Below, piece after piece: positions 49,601 through 58,877 of a stretch of DNA of 64,000 bases (its first letter is position 1; each line of letters opens with the position of its first letter). The stretch is from Sipunculus nudus (Eukaryota; Annelida; Sipuncula; Golfingiida; Sipunculidae). The notes below the pieces were generated by a model. That model was not told where the DNA came from and ran no database searches. It saw only the letters and a list, made by a program, of their open reading frames with translations. The stretch is from positions 45,089,695-45,153,694 of the forward strand of contig CM049316.1 of NCBI GenBank assembly GCA_026874595.1, given 5' to 3'. A program made the translations under genes and the position numbers.

Positions 49601-51484
49601 CTGATGAATGACTGGAGAGTTTTTTTTTTTTTTCAAGTTAATTAAGCTAGGAGGAGCTTAAATTCACCTATGATTTGTGACAGGTGCCTGTTCCCTAGAC
49701 CAACTGTAAGATGTGATTGTGTTCTATATAACAACACCCACCAGATGCAAAAACTACATTATAACCCAGCATATTAGGACATCTCCCTGCATAATTGTTG
49801 AATTTCTGACTGCTAACAAGCATATTTAACACTACTTCTGCAATTATCAGCCAAGTGATGGGAATCACAGCAATTGGCAGTACACAAACACATCTGTAGA
49901 ACTCTGGGAGGCTCTTTGGCTGCCGGCCAACTCCCCATGATCGGTACCCTCTTGTCTTTGGGTGTAGTGGGCAAAGGCATGTATTAAACACCTAATTTAG
50001 CAACAAGTCTAAATGATGAAACATTAGAAGGAAAACATTACTATTGCAAATCTTTTGGATTAAATAACATTTATGAGTCTCAAGATAATTCATTATGTGA
50101 TACTGACTTTACTGCAATAGTTATAATTAGTCAAATCAAATCTTCAGGTATATTAATTGATGTACAGACCTTTAGATGATTCACACAATAAGGCTTAAAC
50201 AAAATGCATGTATAATTCTTACAGGGCTAAGAGAAAAAAATCAGATGGCTATCAAGACTTTGGAAGTGCTTTTGGGACTCAATTACCAATTGTGAGTAAA
50301 ACATCCATTTTTCTTTAGAAAAAGAGTCTATTCAGTATTTAGATATAGTTTGTGGTTTGTTATTTTCTTTTCTTTTAATCGTAAATATCTTATTTTACTT
50401 CAGGCAACATATATTCATTTATATTCATTATATTCATTTCTTCCTATGTATTATTTGTATTTATCTAATTCAATTAAAATTACAATATTCCATTGTAAAA
50501 CACTTTGAACTGGAGCCTTTTGCTGTTCAGGATTCATATTTATGGGGAAAATTTTAAATCTGCTGTTTTAGTTAAACTGGATATAGGTCATACTGAGCTT
50601 AAAGGACAGGTCTTTGTTCCATCCAGCCATTTTTAGGGTACAAATAATGGCCATTACTATTATTATACCATATAACTCCTTAGCTGATGTCAAGTCAGGA
50701 ATTGTTAAGATTTCCCTTAATATTTAAAATTATACATGGTGATGTGAATTCTCTTTCTTTTTTTTTATAATTATGCTCATGAAAATGCCTTGCAAAAGTC
50801 ATGTAAGTTTTAGTGAAGCATACAGGTATTTAGCTTGTAAACATAAAATTTTTAAAACATGGTTAAATAGAATATATAACCCTGTCATATAACCCTGTCG
50901 CCATGAAATATTGGAATACAAAGGTGAGCCTACCATTTGAACCCGATGGCATATTTTTGTACCTCCACCAGGTGTTTAGGTGTTATGTTTCCATCTGGGT
51001 TTGTTATGTTGTTTGTCTGTCAGCAGCTTTACTGGAAAAAATCATTACAACAAATATAGATGAATTGTTTGGATGGTCAGAACAATCACTATAACATTTT
51101 TAATTTAAGGGAATCTATACCATTGTGAGATAGGGTAATTTCTTTGCTCCACTCAAAGGCCAGAGCCATTCTGTAGTAAGAGAGGCTGCCTTTGTTTTGA
51201 AACTCACCTGTGATCCAACCATGGAGCTGGTGAAATGTAGCACACATTTTATTCAGAGTAGTACACAACAAATTTTATTAGGGACTGTTGTGGAGCTAAT
51301 CTTTGTACTTACGTTTCTTGTTATTTCTCATTCACAGCTTTTGCAGGCTTTTCACTTCAAAATCAATTGTAAACCTATATCCAAAAAAGGCTGAAATGCT
51401 ACAGATATTTATTCTTTTAAGATTGAAAAAATATCTTTACATAAACAATAATTTTTGTTTCAGGGTAAAAAGAAGAAAAAATGA
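28622..51484 (+). CDS. CDK10: Cyclin-dependent kinase 10 (PISSLRE-type), 16 coding exons
   Basis: Joined exons: 28622-28714, 29107-29179, 32549-32620, 34475-34577, 35524-35605, 38306-38373, 39131-39183, 39537-39606, 40062-40121, 40794-40917, 41264-41313, 42063-42152, 48094-48146, 48900-48969, 50225-50291, 51464-51484. All junctions are GT-AG with consistent phases, giving 382 residues (vertebrate CDK10 is about 360). The start is CACCATGG. Landmarks: glycine loop GEGTYG (48-53), catalytic Lys70 in VALKK, cyclin-binding helix PISGLRE (82-88; Ser to Gly versus the family name PISSLRE), HRDLK with Asp165, DFG (183-185), and activation segment [15 protein letters not shown]. The lysine-rich C-terminus (NKRK...KAKRKK...KKKKK) looks like a nuclear localisation signal. 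CDK10 pairs with cyclin M and phosphorylates ETS2 in vertebrates; the same role here is inferred. Introns 2, 5, 9, 12 and 13 contain repeats. Confidence 0.96.
30060..30613. repeat. Intron 2 repeat block with poly-C and short duplicated segment
   Basis: A C homopolymer-rich stretch lies at 30078-30108. The phrase aggaacatggtgtttctttt then occurs at about 30201 and 30376, each followed by related sequence ending in gacatatta/gggcatata. This indicates a roughly 175-base direct duplication. Element type unknown. Confidence 0.5.
30614..32356 (+). mobile_element. HINE-B (Helentron-like, pearl-type) copy 1, intron 2
   Basis: 5' end aat|TGTATCCGCC and 3' end TCTAGT|t. Subterminal inverted repeats GTATCCGCC and GGCGGATAC sit near the ends, and a 19-bp hairpin GTAGTCGCTTGTCGACTAC lies at 32326-32344, just before the 3' end. 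The centre is a tandem array of exactly 280-bp units (marker positions 31080, 31360, 31640, 31920), each with two GGTGGCGCCACC palindromes about 140 bp apart. This organisation matches non-autonomous Helentron-associated elements, including the bivalve pearl family. Non-coding. Confidence 0.82.
32621..34474. other. CDK10 intron 3, no recognised feature
   Basis: 1.85 kb of non-coding sequence. No ORF, repeat family or RNA gene was recognised. Ends in tttactgtcaatag acceptor. Confidence 0.5.
34599..34684 (+). repeat. Short minisatellite (ACAGTGTCAC), intron 4
   Basis: The phrase cagtgtc occurs about six times in 86 bases right after the exon 4 donor, with variable spacers. Confidence 0.6.
35996..37986 (+). 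repeat. Family A repeat, copy II, intron 5
   Basis: Starts TTTTAGCTCAGCTGATTAT with the same terminal hairpin pattern and CGTCCG-type segment as copy I. It shares the gggcccaaacataatacac and cccaactttgacca phrases. It ends CAGCTGAGCATGGTGACCC and cccttgat. The 3' half (37000-37900) is more diverged and AT-rich. Confidence 0.7.
40553..40723 (+). mobile_element. Small TA-flanked MITE, copy 1, intron 9
   Basis: A 171-bp element with TIRs CAGTGAATCCTG and the complement of CAGTGGTACC, flanked by TA on both sides. Homologous to 48518-48677. Size, TA flanks and CAGTG ends fit a Tc1/mariner-pogo (Tigger-like) MITE. Confidence 0.72.
43680..46465 (+). mobile_element. HINE-B copy 2, intron 12, 5'-truncated
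   Basis: The 3' end is complete: GGCGGATAC, the 19-bp hairpin and TCTAGT|tgtttt. The 5' TGTATCCGCC end is absent; the copy begins at tgtccggagaactcctccg, which corresponds to about base 70 of copy 1. It contains about eight 278-280-bp tandem units with paired GGTGGCGCCACC palindromes. Confidence 0.82.
44087..45765 (+). repeat. 839-bp higher-order repeat, two copies in the HINE-B array
   Basis: Three-unit blocks 44087-44925 and 44926-45765 are nearly identical. The central palindrome varies in the same order in each block: GGTGGTGCCACC (44209 and 45048), GGTGGCACCACC (44485 and 45324), GGTGGCGCCACC (44766 and 45604). Within a block the 280-bp units are more diverged from one another than from their counterparts in the other block. 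Confidence 0.85.
48518..48677 (+). mobile_element. Small MITE, copy 2, intron 13
   Basis: 160 bp, CAGTGAAACCTGTGTTATGA at the left and AGGTTCCACTG at the right. Same family as 40553-40723 (shared accaatgtgaatgc and atggtctt phrases). The right flank is TA; the left flank has mutated to CA. Confidence 0.7.
48970..50224. other. CDK10 intron 14, no recognised feature
   Basis: Non-coding. Contains a T14 tract at about 49620-49633. No repeat family was recognised. Confidence 0.45.
50292..51463. other. CDK10 intron 15, no recognised feature
   Basis: Non-coding AT-rich sequence with a normal acceptor (atttttgtttcag). Confidence 0.45.
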
Positions 51485-52110
51485 AAGGAAACAGCATCCG
51501 GACTGATGGTCTGTTTGTTAAATATGTTTTAAGAATGATCACTTGAAATCAGAGGTGAATCCAGAAGATTTAGTGCTGGCAGTACTACTGAATGATTCAT
51601 GCACCTGTCCTTTGGAAAGTTTGGTTTGGCATTCAAGAGCTTGTTTATCAAATACCACCACAAAAGAGCTAACTGTTTGGGGCAAGCAATATTTTAAAGA
51701 AAAACCTCATGGTTCCTCTGTGGATCCATTACTGAAGGTGGATAAGGGCAAGTTTGTATTATCAAGGGAAGGTAAGAATCAAGACATGACTGGTTCTCTG
51801 TAATTAAATTTAACCATATTCTGGACAAGCTGCCCCAGATCTCCACTTCAGAGCAGGTCTGATGGAATGGCACTGGAACTTTAAAGATTGACCTCCAGCT
51901 GGGTTTATTTTTCTTACTTAAATGTATTGCAAGTTTACATCTAAAATGTGTATGTTCTGATGCTTGATGTCAGGCACTGAATCATGTCAAAACGTTTTAC
52001 ATACACTAAACAAACACACATATCTCTCAATTGGTAATAACATTATATGGTATGTATTTCTTCCATCTTTTTGGAGAGCCCAATAAAATGTTGGAGTGTC
52101 CAGATAGCCT
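51485..52110 (+). other. Probable CDK10 3' UTR
   Basis: Follows the TGA at 51482-51484. No credible ORF is present. A canonical AATAAA at 52082-52087 is the first good polyadenylation signal, with a GT-rich stretch (ttggagtgtcc) just after it. The cleavage site is an estimate. Confidence 0.5.
52082..52087 (+). terminator. Candidate polyadenylation signal of CDK10
   Basis: Exact AATAAA about 600 bases after the stop codon, followed by GT-rich sequence. It lies before the HINE-B copy at 52373. Confidence 0.5.
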
Positions 52111-52372
52111 GTATCAAATGTTTTAAAGTCTATAAAAAAAAGATTCCCCTAAAACGTATATAACTTATATAATTTCATTTTACTACATTTGCCATACATA
52201 ATTTTAAGGATCAGCTTGTGGTTAATTAGTTGAAGAAATGTTCTCCTGATCAAACTTTGTGTGTAACACATTTAAAAATAATTCAGAACCATGCAACAAA
52301 TCCACATATTTGTGTAGAAAAATATTTTAAAAATTATTTCATCATCCAAAAAAGGAATATTATATACATAAT

Positions 52373-53229
52373 TGTATCTGCCGCCGCGGTCGTTTATGGA
52401 GAACTCCTCTGAGACTACTGGACGGATTTTTCCTAAACTTACACAAATTATCGGGTCACATATGAACTGGTGCCTAACCAAGTGACCTTGACCTCTGACC
52501 TTTCCTCTCTGCCCAGCGTCTGTTTGTGCGTCTGTTTTCACACATGAACCCACATATCTCGAGAACCGTTTGACCGATCAGGAAAAAAATTTTACACAAA
52601 TGTAGCCCTGGGATAGCTTTATAACATACACAAAAAAAGGTGGCGCCACCTGCAACCATGTTTGCACAGTGTCCATCTGTTTATCTGCCTTGGGTTAAAA
52701 TCACTCATATCTCTGCAGTGGTTTGACTAATTCACCTAAAATTTGGCATGCGTATACATCCTAGATAGCTTTCTGGATTTTATGACAGGTGGCGCCACCT
52801 AAATTCACGTTTACGCTGCAGACATCCAAGCTCATTTCTCGGGAACCATTTGACTGATCAGGAAAAAATTTTTTACACAAATGTAGCCCTTGGATAGCTT
52901 TATAACATACACAAAAATGGTGGCACCACCTGCAACCATTTTTGCACAGCGTCCATCTGCTTGTCTGCTGTGGGATAAAATCACTCACATCTCTGCAGTG
53001 GTTTGACTTTTCCACATGAAATTTTGCATGTGTATACATCTTGGATAGTTTCTCGTTCAAATAACAGGTGGCACCACCTACAATCATGTTTATGTGGCAG
53101 AGATCCATTCTAATATGTAACACATGTAACTCTATTTCCCCTTGCCACTCAATCCATGCCTCACTTCACCCGTCCTTCTCTGATTTTGGCGGATACACGT
53201 AGTCGCTTGTCGACTACCCATATTCTAGT
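52373..53229 (+). mobile_element. HINE-B copy 3, downstream of CDK10
   Basis: 5' aat|TGTATCTGCCGCCGC and 3' GGCGGATACAC, the same 19-bp hairpin and TCTAGT|tt. Only about 1.5-2 central units are present (palindromes near 52638, 52789, 52918, 53066). Both ends fall in AAT|T and T contexts as in copy 1. It includes tgaccttgacctctgacct near its 5' end, as copy 1 does. Confidence 0.82.
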
Positions 53230-54221
53230 TTAATTTGAATGTCATCATTCCACAAGTCAGACAGCATTCAGTGCCAGGTCACATTTTGAGTGTCAAAGAT
53301 GTACTGTCATGTTTTTGTATCCTTGTGTGTGTGTGTGTGTGCGTGTATATATATATGTATGTATATGAATGTACATGTTTTTCACCTGTGAAAATCACCC
53401 AGGATTTCCACCAAGTATTAATATGTATTGCAACCAAGTCTTTTCTTTTGTTTGCATAAAATATTACTACCTGTTCAGTGGAATCCTCAAAATACTTGAT
53501 CAATAAGCAAGTAAAGTCTGGTTCTTATGGCTAGTTGTGAATATTATTCATAATTTCCATTATTTTTATCTTGGTTAACATGTATTGTGAAATATTTCCA
53601 AACTGTAAGCTAATGTTAAAGTCATTTTGGTTATTGACACCTGCACATATATATATATATATATATATATACACCATAAATCCTGTTACGGGCATTTATC
53701 TTTATAAGATAAAGTGTTATCAAATTTGAATCCAGCATTTGATGGTCAGGTCTGAGTCTTTCCCACCATCTTTTCCATTTTGTTGCATCATCCAAAAATG
53801 CTGTAGAGAACACTTGATTAAAGCTTTATATTTTCCATATTTAATGTTGTGTCATTTATTTTTCGTCAGCTACTGAGTGAACTTATCAGACTTTGGTTGT
53901 AACGATTCATCGGTGTATGGATACATTACAATTAAAAGTCAAATATTGTATCATATCGTCAGGACACCCTTTTCCTCAGAAGTCTTTACTATACAAATCT
54001 CTTCCAGTCTGCCAGTGTGGGAAGGCCAGATCTACTTCTCTCTCTTCAAATGAATATATTAATAAATAGAAATATAGACTTTGGATCCAATTATGAGTTC
54101 ACTGTGAAATATTTATATCTAAATGGTTTAGAATTAACATATACCTTATTTTTAAAACCATAAGCTTAATTATTATATACTTGTATTTGGTATGTATCAC
54201 ACAGACATTAAAAAGTAAATA
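53230..54221. other. Intergenic sequence with dinucleotide repeats
   Basis: Contains a (GT)n/(AT)n stretch at about 53324-53360 and an (AT)n tract at 53648-53672. No gene was recognised. Confidence 0.5.
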
Positions 54222-55122
54222 CAGTGAACTCCCGCATGACGACCACCCCGTTAACACGACCACTCCGCTAACACGACCACTTTTCTTGGTCCCAGAATAG
54301 TCTAATATAAATTATCATATAAAAAATTTCGGTAACACGACCACCTCGATATCACGACCAATGACCACCTTTTTTGGTCCTGACCTTCAGATGAGCCCCC
54401 GTATCACGACCACTGGCCCGTGGCGACCGCGGCCCGTCGAGCAGATGACACGCTCATCGCCCAGCTTGGACATAGGTAATAGCCCGTGTTTAATAAGCCG
54501 GGCACGTGGGAAAGTCCGCTTTCATCTGCCCAGCCATAGTTAGGCTTGTTTGTAATGCCGCCTAAACTGTAAGCCAAACTATACGCATCAATAAATATTG
54601 GACTCAATGGTCCGTTACATTGTTTTTTGAGTACGGTTGTCAGATTAGCATTTTACATACTGATCAAAAGGTTTCACAAACATAACTGACACCACACGCA
54701 TACATTCAGTGACTAAAGTAAAACTGTGACAAATCACATTTCCATGATCAAGCAGGAACCATATAAATAACACTTAGAATTTGATGTGTTCGTTCTGTTC
54801 TCACTACGTGTTCGACATCAGACCATCTGTTGAGACCATTGCTGTAAGAATGACTTCAACGCCAACTATTTGTTTCTTTTGTGTTTTCTATTTCTATGTA
54901 AATAATACTTTTGAATCATATTCATGTTTTTTTATTGAGTTTTCTTTATATTTTAAATTTTAAATGAAACAGGGACAACTTAACATTTACTTGAAATACC
55001 CATATTATCGCATGTGTTAATATTGGCAGACTAATGTACAAGCATCCCGCTAACACGACCACCCCGCTAACACGACCACTTTGCTTGGTCCCGCGGGTGG
55101 TCGCGTTAGCGGGGTTTTACTG
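54222..55122. mobile_element. pogo/Tigger-like non-autonomous DNA element, TA flanks
   Basis: 901 bp. The left end CAGTGAACTCCCGC and right end GCGGGGTTTTACTG are inverted, flanked by TA at 54220-54221 and 55123-55124. Both subterminal regions carry repeated AACACGACCAC motifs. A CAGT start with TA duplication is typical of pogo-type Tc1/mariner elements. No transposase remains. Confidence 0.82.
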
Positions 55123-55218
55123 TATATATAATACATATATATATAAATGTTTTTATAACCTAAGTTGGTTCCAGTGCTTGCAGTATAGTGCTCGATACAG
55201 CTAAGGTAGAGCAGATTA

Positions 55219-55288
55219 ACTAAACGTTAAGCACGCTGGAGCATGCTCGGTGTAATAACGCGATGCTCCAGTGTGCTTAACGTTTAGT
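55219..55288. repeat. Long near-perfect hairpin
   Basis: 26-base arms (55219-55244 and 55263-55288) match at 25 of 26 positions around an 18-base loop, between AT-rich flanks. Not obviously part of the neighbouring element. Confidence 0.8.
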
Positions 55289-55292
55289 AAAT

Positions 55293-55294
<2 letters not shown>

Positions 55295-55353
<59 letters not shown>
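55295..55353. repeat. (AT)n microsatellite
   Basis: A run of about 29 AT dinucleotides. Confidence 0.95.
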
Positions 55354-55356
<3 letters not shown>

Positions 55357-55511
55357 ATGTCTTTTTTTCAACTTTGATTACCCTTCAATGCCTGCAAGTG
55401 TCACCCCCCCCCCCCCCTACCCCCCCCCCCCCTTGCGAGCCATCTTCCTTAGGCTACCCTGCGAGTCATCCCCCCACCCTTGAAGATAAATTGACGCCAC
55501 TGTGTGTATAT

Positions 55512-57280
55512 TAGGGCCCTGCGCAGGCTGAAAAATTGAAACCCGCATACCCCCCCCCCCCCCCCCCCCCCCCAGCATCATGCCCTGTCAGCCCGCAGCC
55601 CACCCCGCAATCAAAGAAATAAATTCAGCCCGCAGCTACTATGATTCTTTCAGCCCGCACCCGCCCCGCAAAATTTTTTTTCAGCCCGCACCCGCCCTGC
55701 CCCACAGTTTTCAAGTTTTCGGCCCTCAGTCCACCCCGCAAAATAATTAAAAATAGTTATTGGATCCAAAGGTTTAAATATCAAGATATTTTACAGCACA
55801 TATATAAGAAACGCTTGTTATTAATATATATGAAATGTTTGATGATTAGAATGAAAAATTATTTTGAATACGTTTTTGCAATAATTCAAACCATAATTCA
55901 TAAAATATTTTTTAAGACATGTTTGATTAATATATACATAATAATTTTACACACCTTAAATATGTTTTCATATTTTACAGGGGAAATACACAAACCTTTG
56001 GTTTATTGTGTCTGTTTCTACTTAAATATATAAAAAAAGGTAAAGAAAAAAATTAGACTTCTTCAAAGTATGTGTACCCAAAGTTACCCTTTAGAATAGT
56101 ATTGGCTAATCATAAGCCATCAAACTACTGAGATGTGTTGCTGGTTACATTTTTTCAGTCATAATCTGCTAATTAGCTTAAACTGAGACTAATCAGGTCA
56201 AGTGAGTAAAGGGGTAATCTGACCGATGTGGCTATAGGTTCAGGATGTTCATTGAGATCTAGACATGGCCAGAGCCTTGTTTCTTATTGCGATCATCAAC
56301 ACATAAGGCAAAAAAAAAGTATGGTTCTCAGGCACTTATTTTCAGAAATCAATGCGGGCGGGCGTTTTTTTTTTTTTTTTTTTAATTTTTAATTTTTTGG
56401 TATGTTTCGATAAAAATGACAAATGATTAGGAAAAAGCATAATAATAACAGATTTATTTTGCTTAACAAGTAAAAGCCCTACATAAAAAAGGAAATTGTA
56501 TGATTTCATCTCTTTGAAAGAAATGTCTGAGCGGTTGCAGCACAGATTTGGTAAGTTTCTATTGAAAATCAAAATAAAAATTGGGGGTTTAAAATTGATG
56601 CGTGTGGTGCCTGAGAACCATACCTTTTTATTTTTTTTGGCCCTATGCTGTGACCAAACAGGGATTTGACCAGCCAGTGGTCAGTAACAATTAGACAGCA
56701 CATGGGGGTTACACCTTAGGCGATGTGCAGTTCCAGGTCAATTGAGTCACCTACAGAGCCAGCTGTAGCCACACACTGTCTACTACAAGATCAAAGGTAA
56801 TCAAGCCCTTACTTCACTCCCAGCCATATTATATAATATGTGAGACATGACACAAGTACAGTGTTACAGTCCATATACAACATCAGGCCAGGTAACTTTA
56901 TACAAAGTAAAGTCAAGCTCCCATTGCAAGGATAATTGTTTAAAGTCTAGATTTCAGATTAAGGATGCATCATCTATTTTGTATAACAGGAATAAATTAT
57001 TTTTTTTCAAATATATCTTTTCATATTACTATTTTTACGACACCTGAAAATATTAATACAAAAATACCAATTTCTTCTAATGATAGTTTTTTTAAAGTAT
57101 AATTTTATATTCATGTTTTACCGAACTGCCAGATCATCAACCCGCAGCCCGCCCCACCCCGCACAGACTTTATTTCGGCCCGCCCCGCCCCGCACTTTCT
57201 TGGATGTAGCCCGCCCCGCAAAGATTTCTCTGCGGGCCCCCGCGGGCTGCGGGTCAAAACCCGCCCCGCGCAGGGCCCTA
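55512..57280. mobile_element. C-rich TIR DNA element (hAT-like candidate) with nested MITE
   Basis: The ends TAGGGCCCTGCGC and its complement close a 1769-bp element. Subterminal regions on both sides are dense in CCCGC/CAGCCCGC motifs, with a long poly-C at 55549-55573. Flanks gtgtatat and gtgtgtgt lie in a GT/AT microsatellite, so the duplication cannot be judged well. The core is AT-rich without ORFs. hAT-like by end sequence, unproven. Confidence 0.68.
56310..56632. mobile_element. Nested MITE, TIR GTATGGTTCTCAGGCAC
   Basis: Perfect 17-bp inverted repeats at 56319-56335 and 56607-56623, each flanked by A- or T-rich sequence. A second inverted match follows (atcaatgcg/attgatgcg). The whole lies inside the C-rich element, so it is the younger insertion. 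The exact outer ends are unclear. Confidence 0.7.

Positions 57281-57285
<5 letters not shown>

Positions 57286-57350
<65 letters not shown>
57286..57350. repeat. (AT)n microsatellite
   Basis: Two adjoining AT runs separated by aattta. Confidence 0.9.
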
Positions 57351-57351
<1 letters not shown>

Positions 57352-57589
57352 ATAAAATATACGGGGATCGGACTTAGATCTGTGGAGCGGATTTAGACAT
57401 TTTTCTTCCTGAATAATCTCTGTTCATGTGATACATAAATATAGGCCCTACCCTTAATAACCGTACGACAAGCAGGGTCAGCCTTGGCGTCTCGTACCGA
57501 TTTATTTCCCCTACTCTCTGCAGACGATTAAGGATAGTTCTGTATTAAGTCTACTCGCACTCCCAGCGCGCTTGTTCACCTGTGCCAGG

Positions 57590-58127
57590 TAGACTGGTAC
57601 CCCCGCTCTATTATGGCTCCGCTGCTCTAGACCAATCATAGAGACGGGCGTACAACGCCATCTTTTCTACTCCCGGCAGACTGGTTCCAACTCCAGTATG
57701 TATTATATATGATAAAAATAAGGATTTCGTTAGCTCAGAGAAGTTACCAAAGATTGGCTGTACATAACGTGTGACATAATGATAAGATTAATAGGTATTA
57801 ATAATAAATCACTGCTTCACACAGTGGAATATCAAAGATTCAGTGTATCGTATTATCTATACATCCATTATTCAATTTTTGTGCAACAACTCATTCTTCA
57901 ATATTTGAAAACTAGAAATAACTAAAGAAAGTTATTTTATAAGAAATCCTTACGGATAATCAAACAGGTTCGCGGGAACGTCCATTGCAACCGGTATGAG
58001 CGTGCATTCTGGAGTTGCAACCAGTCTACAGGTTAGTCAGGAGTTGCAACTGAGAGTACTTAAAATGGCGTTGTACGCCTGTCTCTATGCTTGGCTGAGG
58101 GTCATAATAGAGCAGGGTACCAGTCTA
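57590..58127. mobile_element. Foldback MITE with 10-bp target duplication
   Basis: 538 bp with inverted arms of about 140 bp. Left: TAGACTGGTACCC, CGCTCTATTATG, and AGAGACGGGCGTACAACGCC. Right: the complement of each in reverse order, ending GGGTACCAGTCTA. The flanks ctgtgccagg at 57580-57589 and 58128-58137 are identical. The interior is AT-rich and non-coding. Arm length and duplication size recall the 9-bp element at 10896, but the sequences are unrelated. Superfamily unknown (Mutator-like possible). Confidence 0.85.
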
Positions 58128-58689
58128 CTGTGCCAGGGTGATTGACGCTTCGTTTCCGCATCTGTTTGCCGTGGAGGTCGCCATTTTATTCTGATGGGCT
58201 GTTGGGATGCCGGTACGCTGACGGTATAAACAAAATGTTGATGTCAGTCGGATCGGCTGGTTATTATATTAATTTTGTGTCACTTTCCCTACAATTTCCA
58301 TACCCTTTTTTTTTCACTCCAGTCCGCCACTGTAATATTCTTTTTTTTTTTTTACACAATAAAAGTAATTAAAGTATTAAGCAATTACTTTTCAGTTTAA
58401 ACCCCTTTACGTGTGTAAACATATTCGCCGAATGTGTTAGAGTTACGAATAAATTCAAACCAATCCTTTTACACAAGAGATTAAGCCAAGAACTGGATGT
58501 ATCGCTGCGTTGTGAATATATAAGGTGCTGGTAATTGAACCCGTGAAATCGACATCACCACAATGCATCGCGTTTTCCCGCTTGTGTAGCAGACGACACC
58601 AGACCCAGCCCACCTGGCATCCGGACAAGACTGTGTTCAACAACAATCACGTTAACAGATGAGTTCCTGCTTTGATAGATCAGTCTGAA
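58128..58689. other. Unassigned sequence
   Basis: No gene was seen. It contains T homopolymers at 58308 and 58341 and a GTCCGCCACTG phrase near 58323 that resembles the tip of CAGTGGCG-type elements. Confidence 0.45.
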
Positions 58690-58718
58690 AAAAAAAATAA
58701 GAATTTGGTAATGAGATG

Positions 58719-58877
58719 ACACCTTTCCCTGAAAGAAGGCGACATATATATATTGTCAAGTATAAAATGTTGGTAAGGTAAGAAAAACATCTTCAAACCC
58801 TTTTAATCCATCTGTTAATCTTGAAGTATCAAAAGAAAGGCAGAAATCGAACCAGAGTATATCGATTAGTCTATAAT
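58719..58877 (+). repeat. Direct repeat unit A, left part
   Basis: Matches 62849-62990 (ttccctgaaagaaggcgac; gtaagaaaaa; catctgttaatcttga). Continues at 61016 after the HINE-C insertion. Confidence 0.8.

Noticed and set aside
51543-51803. 86-codon frame after the CDK10 stop
   Set aside because: Lies in the presumed 3' UTR, has no ATG start at the stated beginning and no family match by eye.
55641-56033. 130-codon open frame
   Set aside because: Starts in the C-rich terminal repeat and continues through AT-rich DNA; composition is not protein-like.
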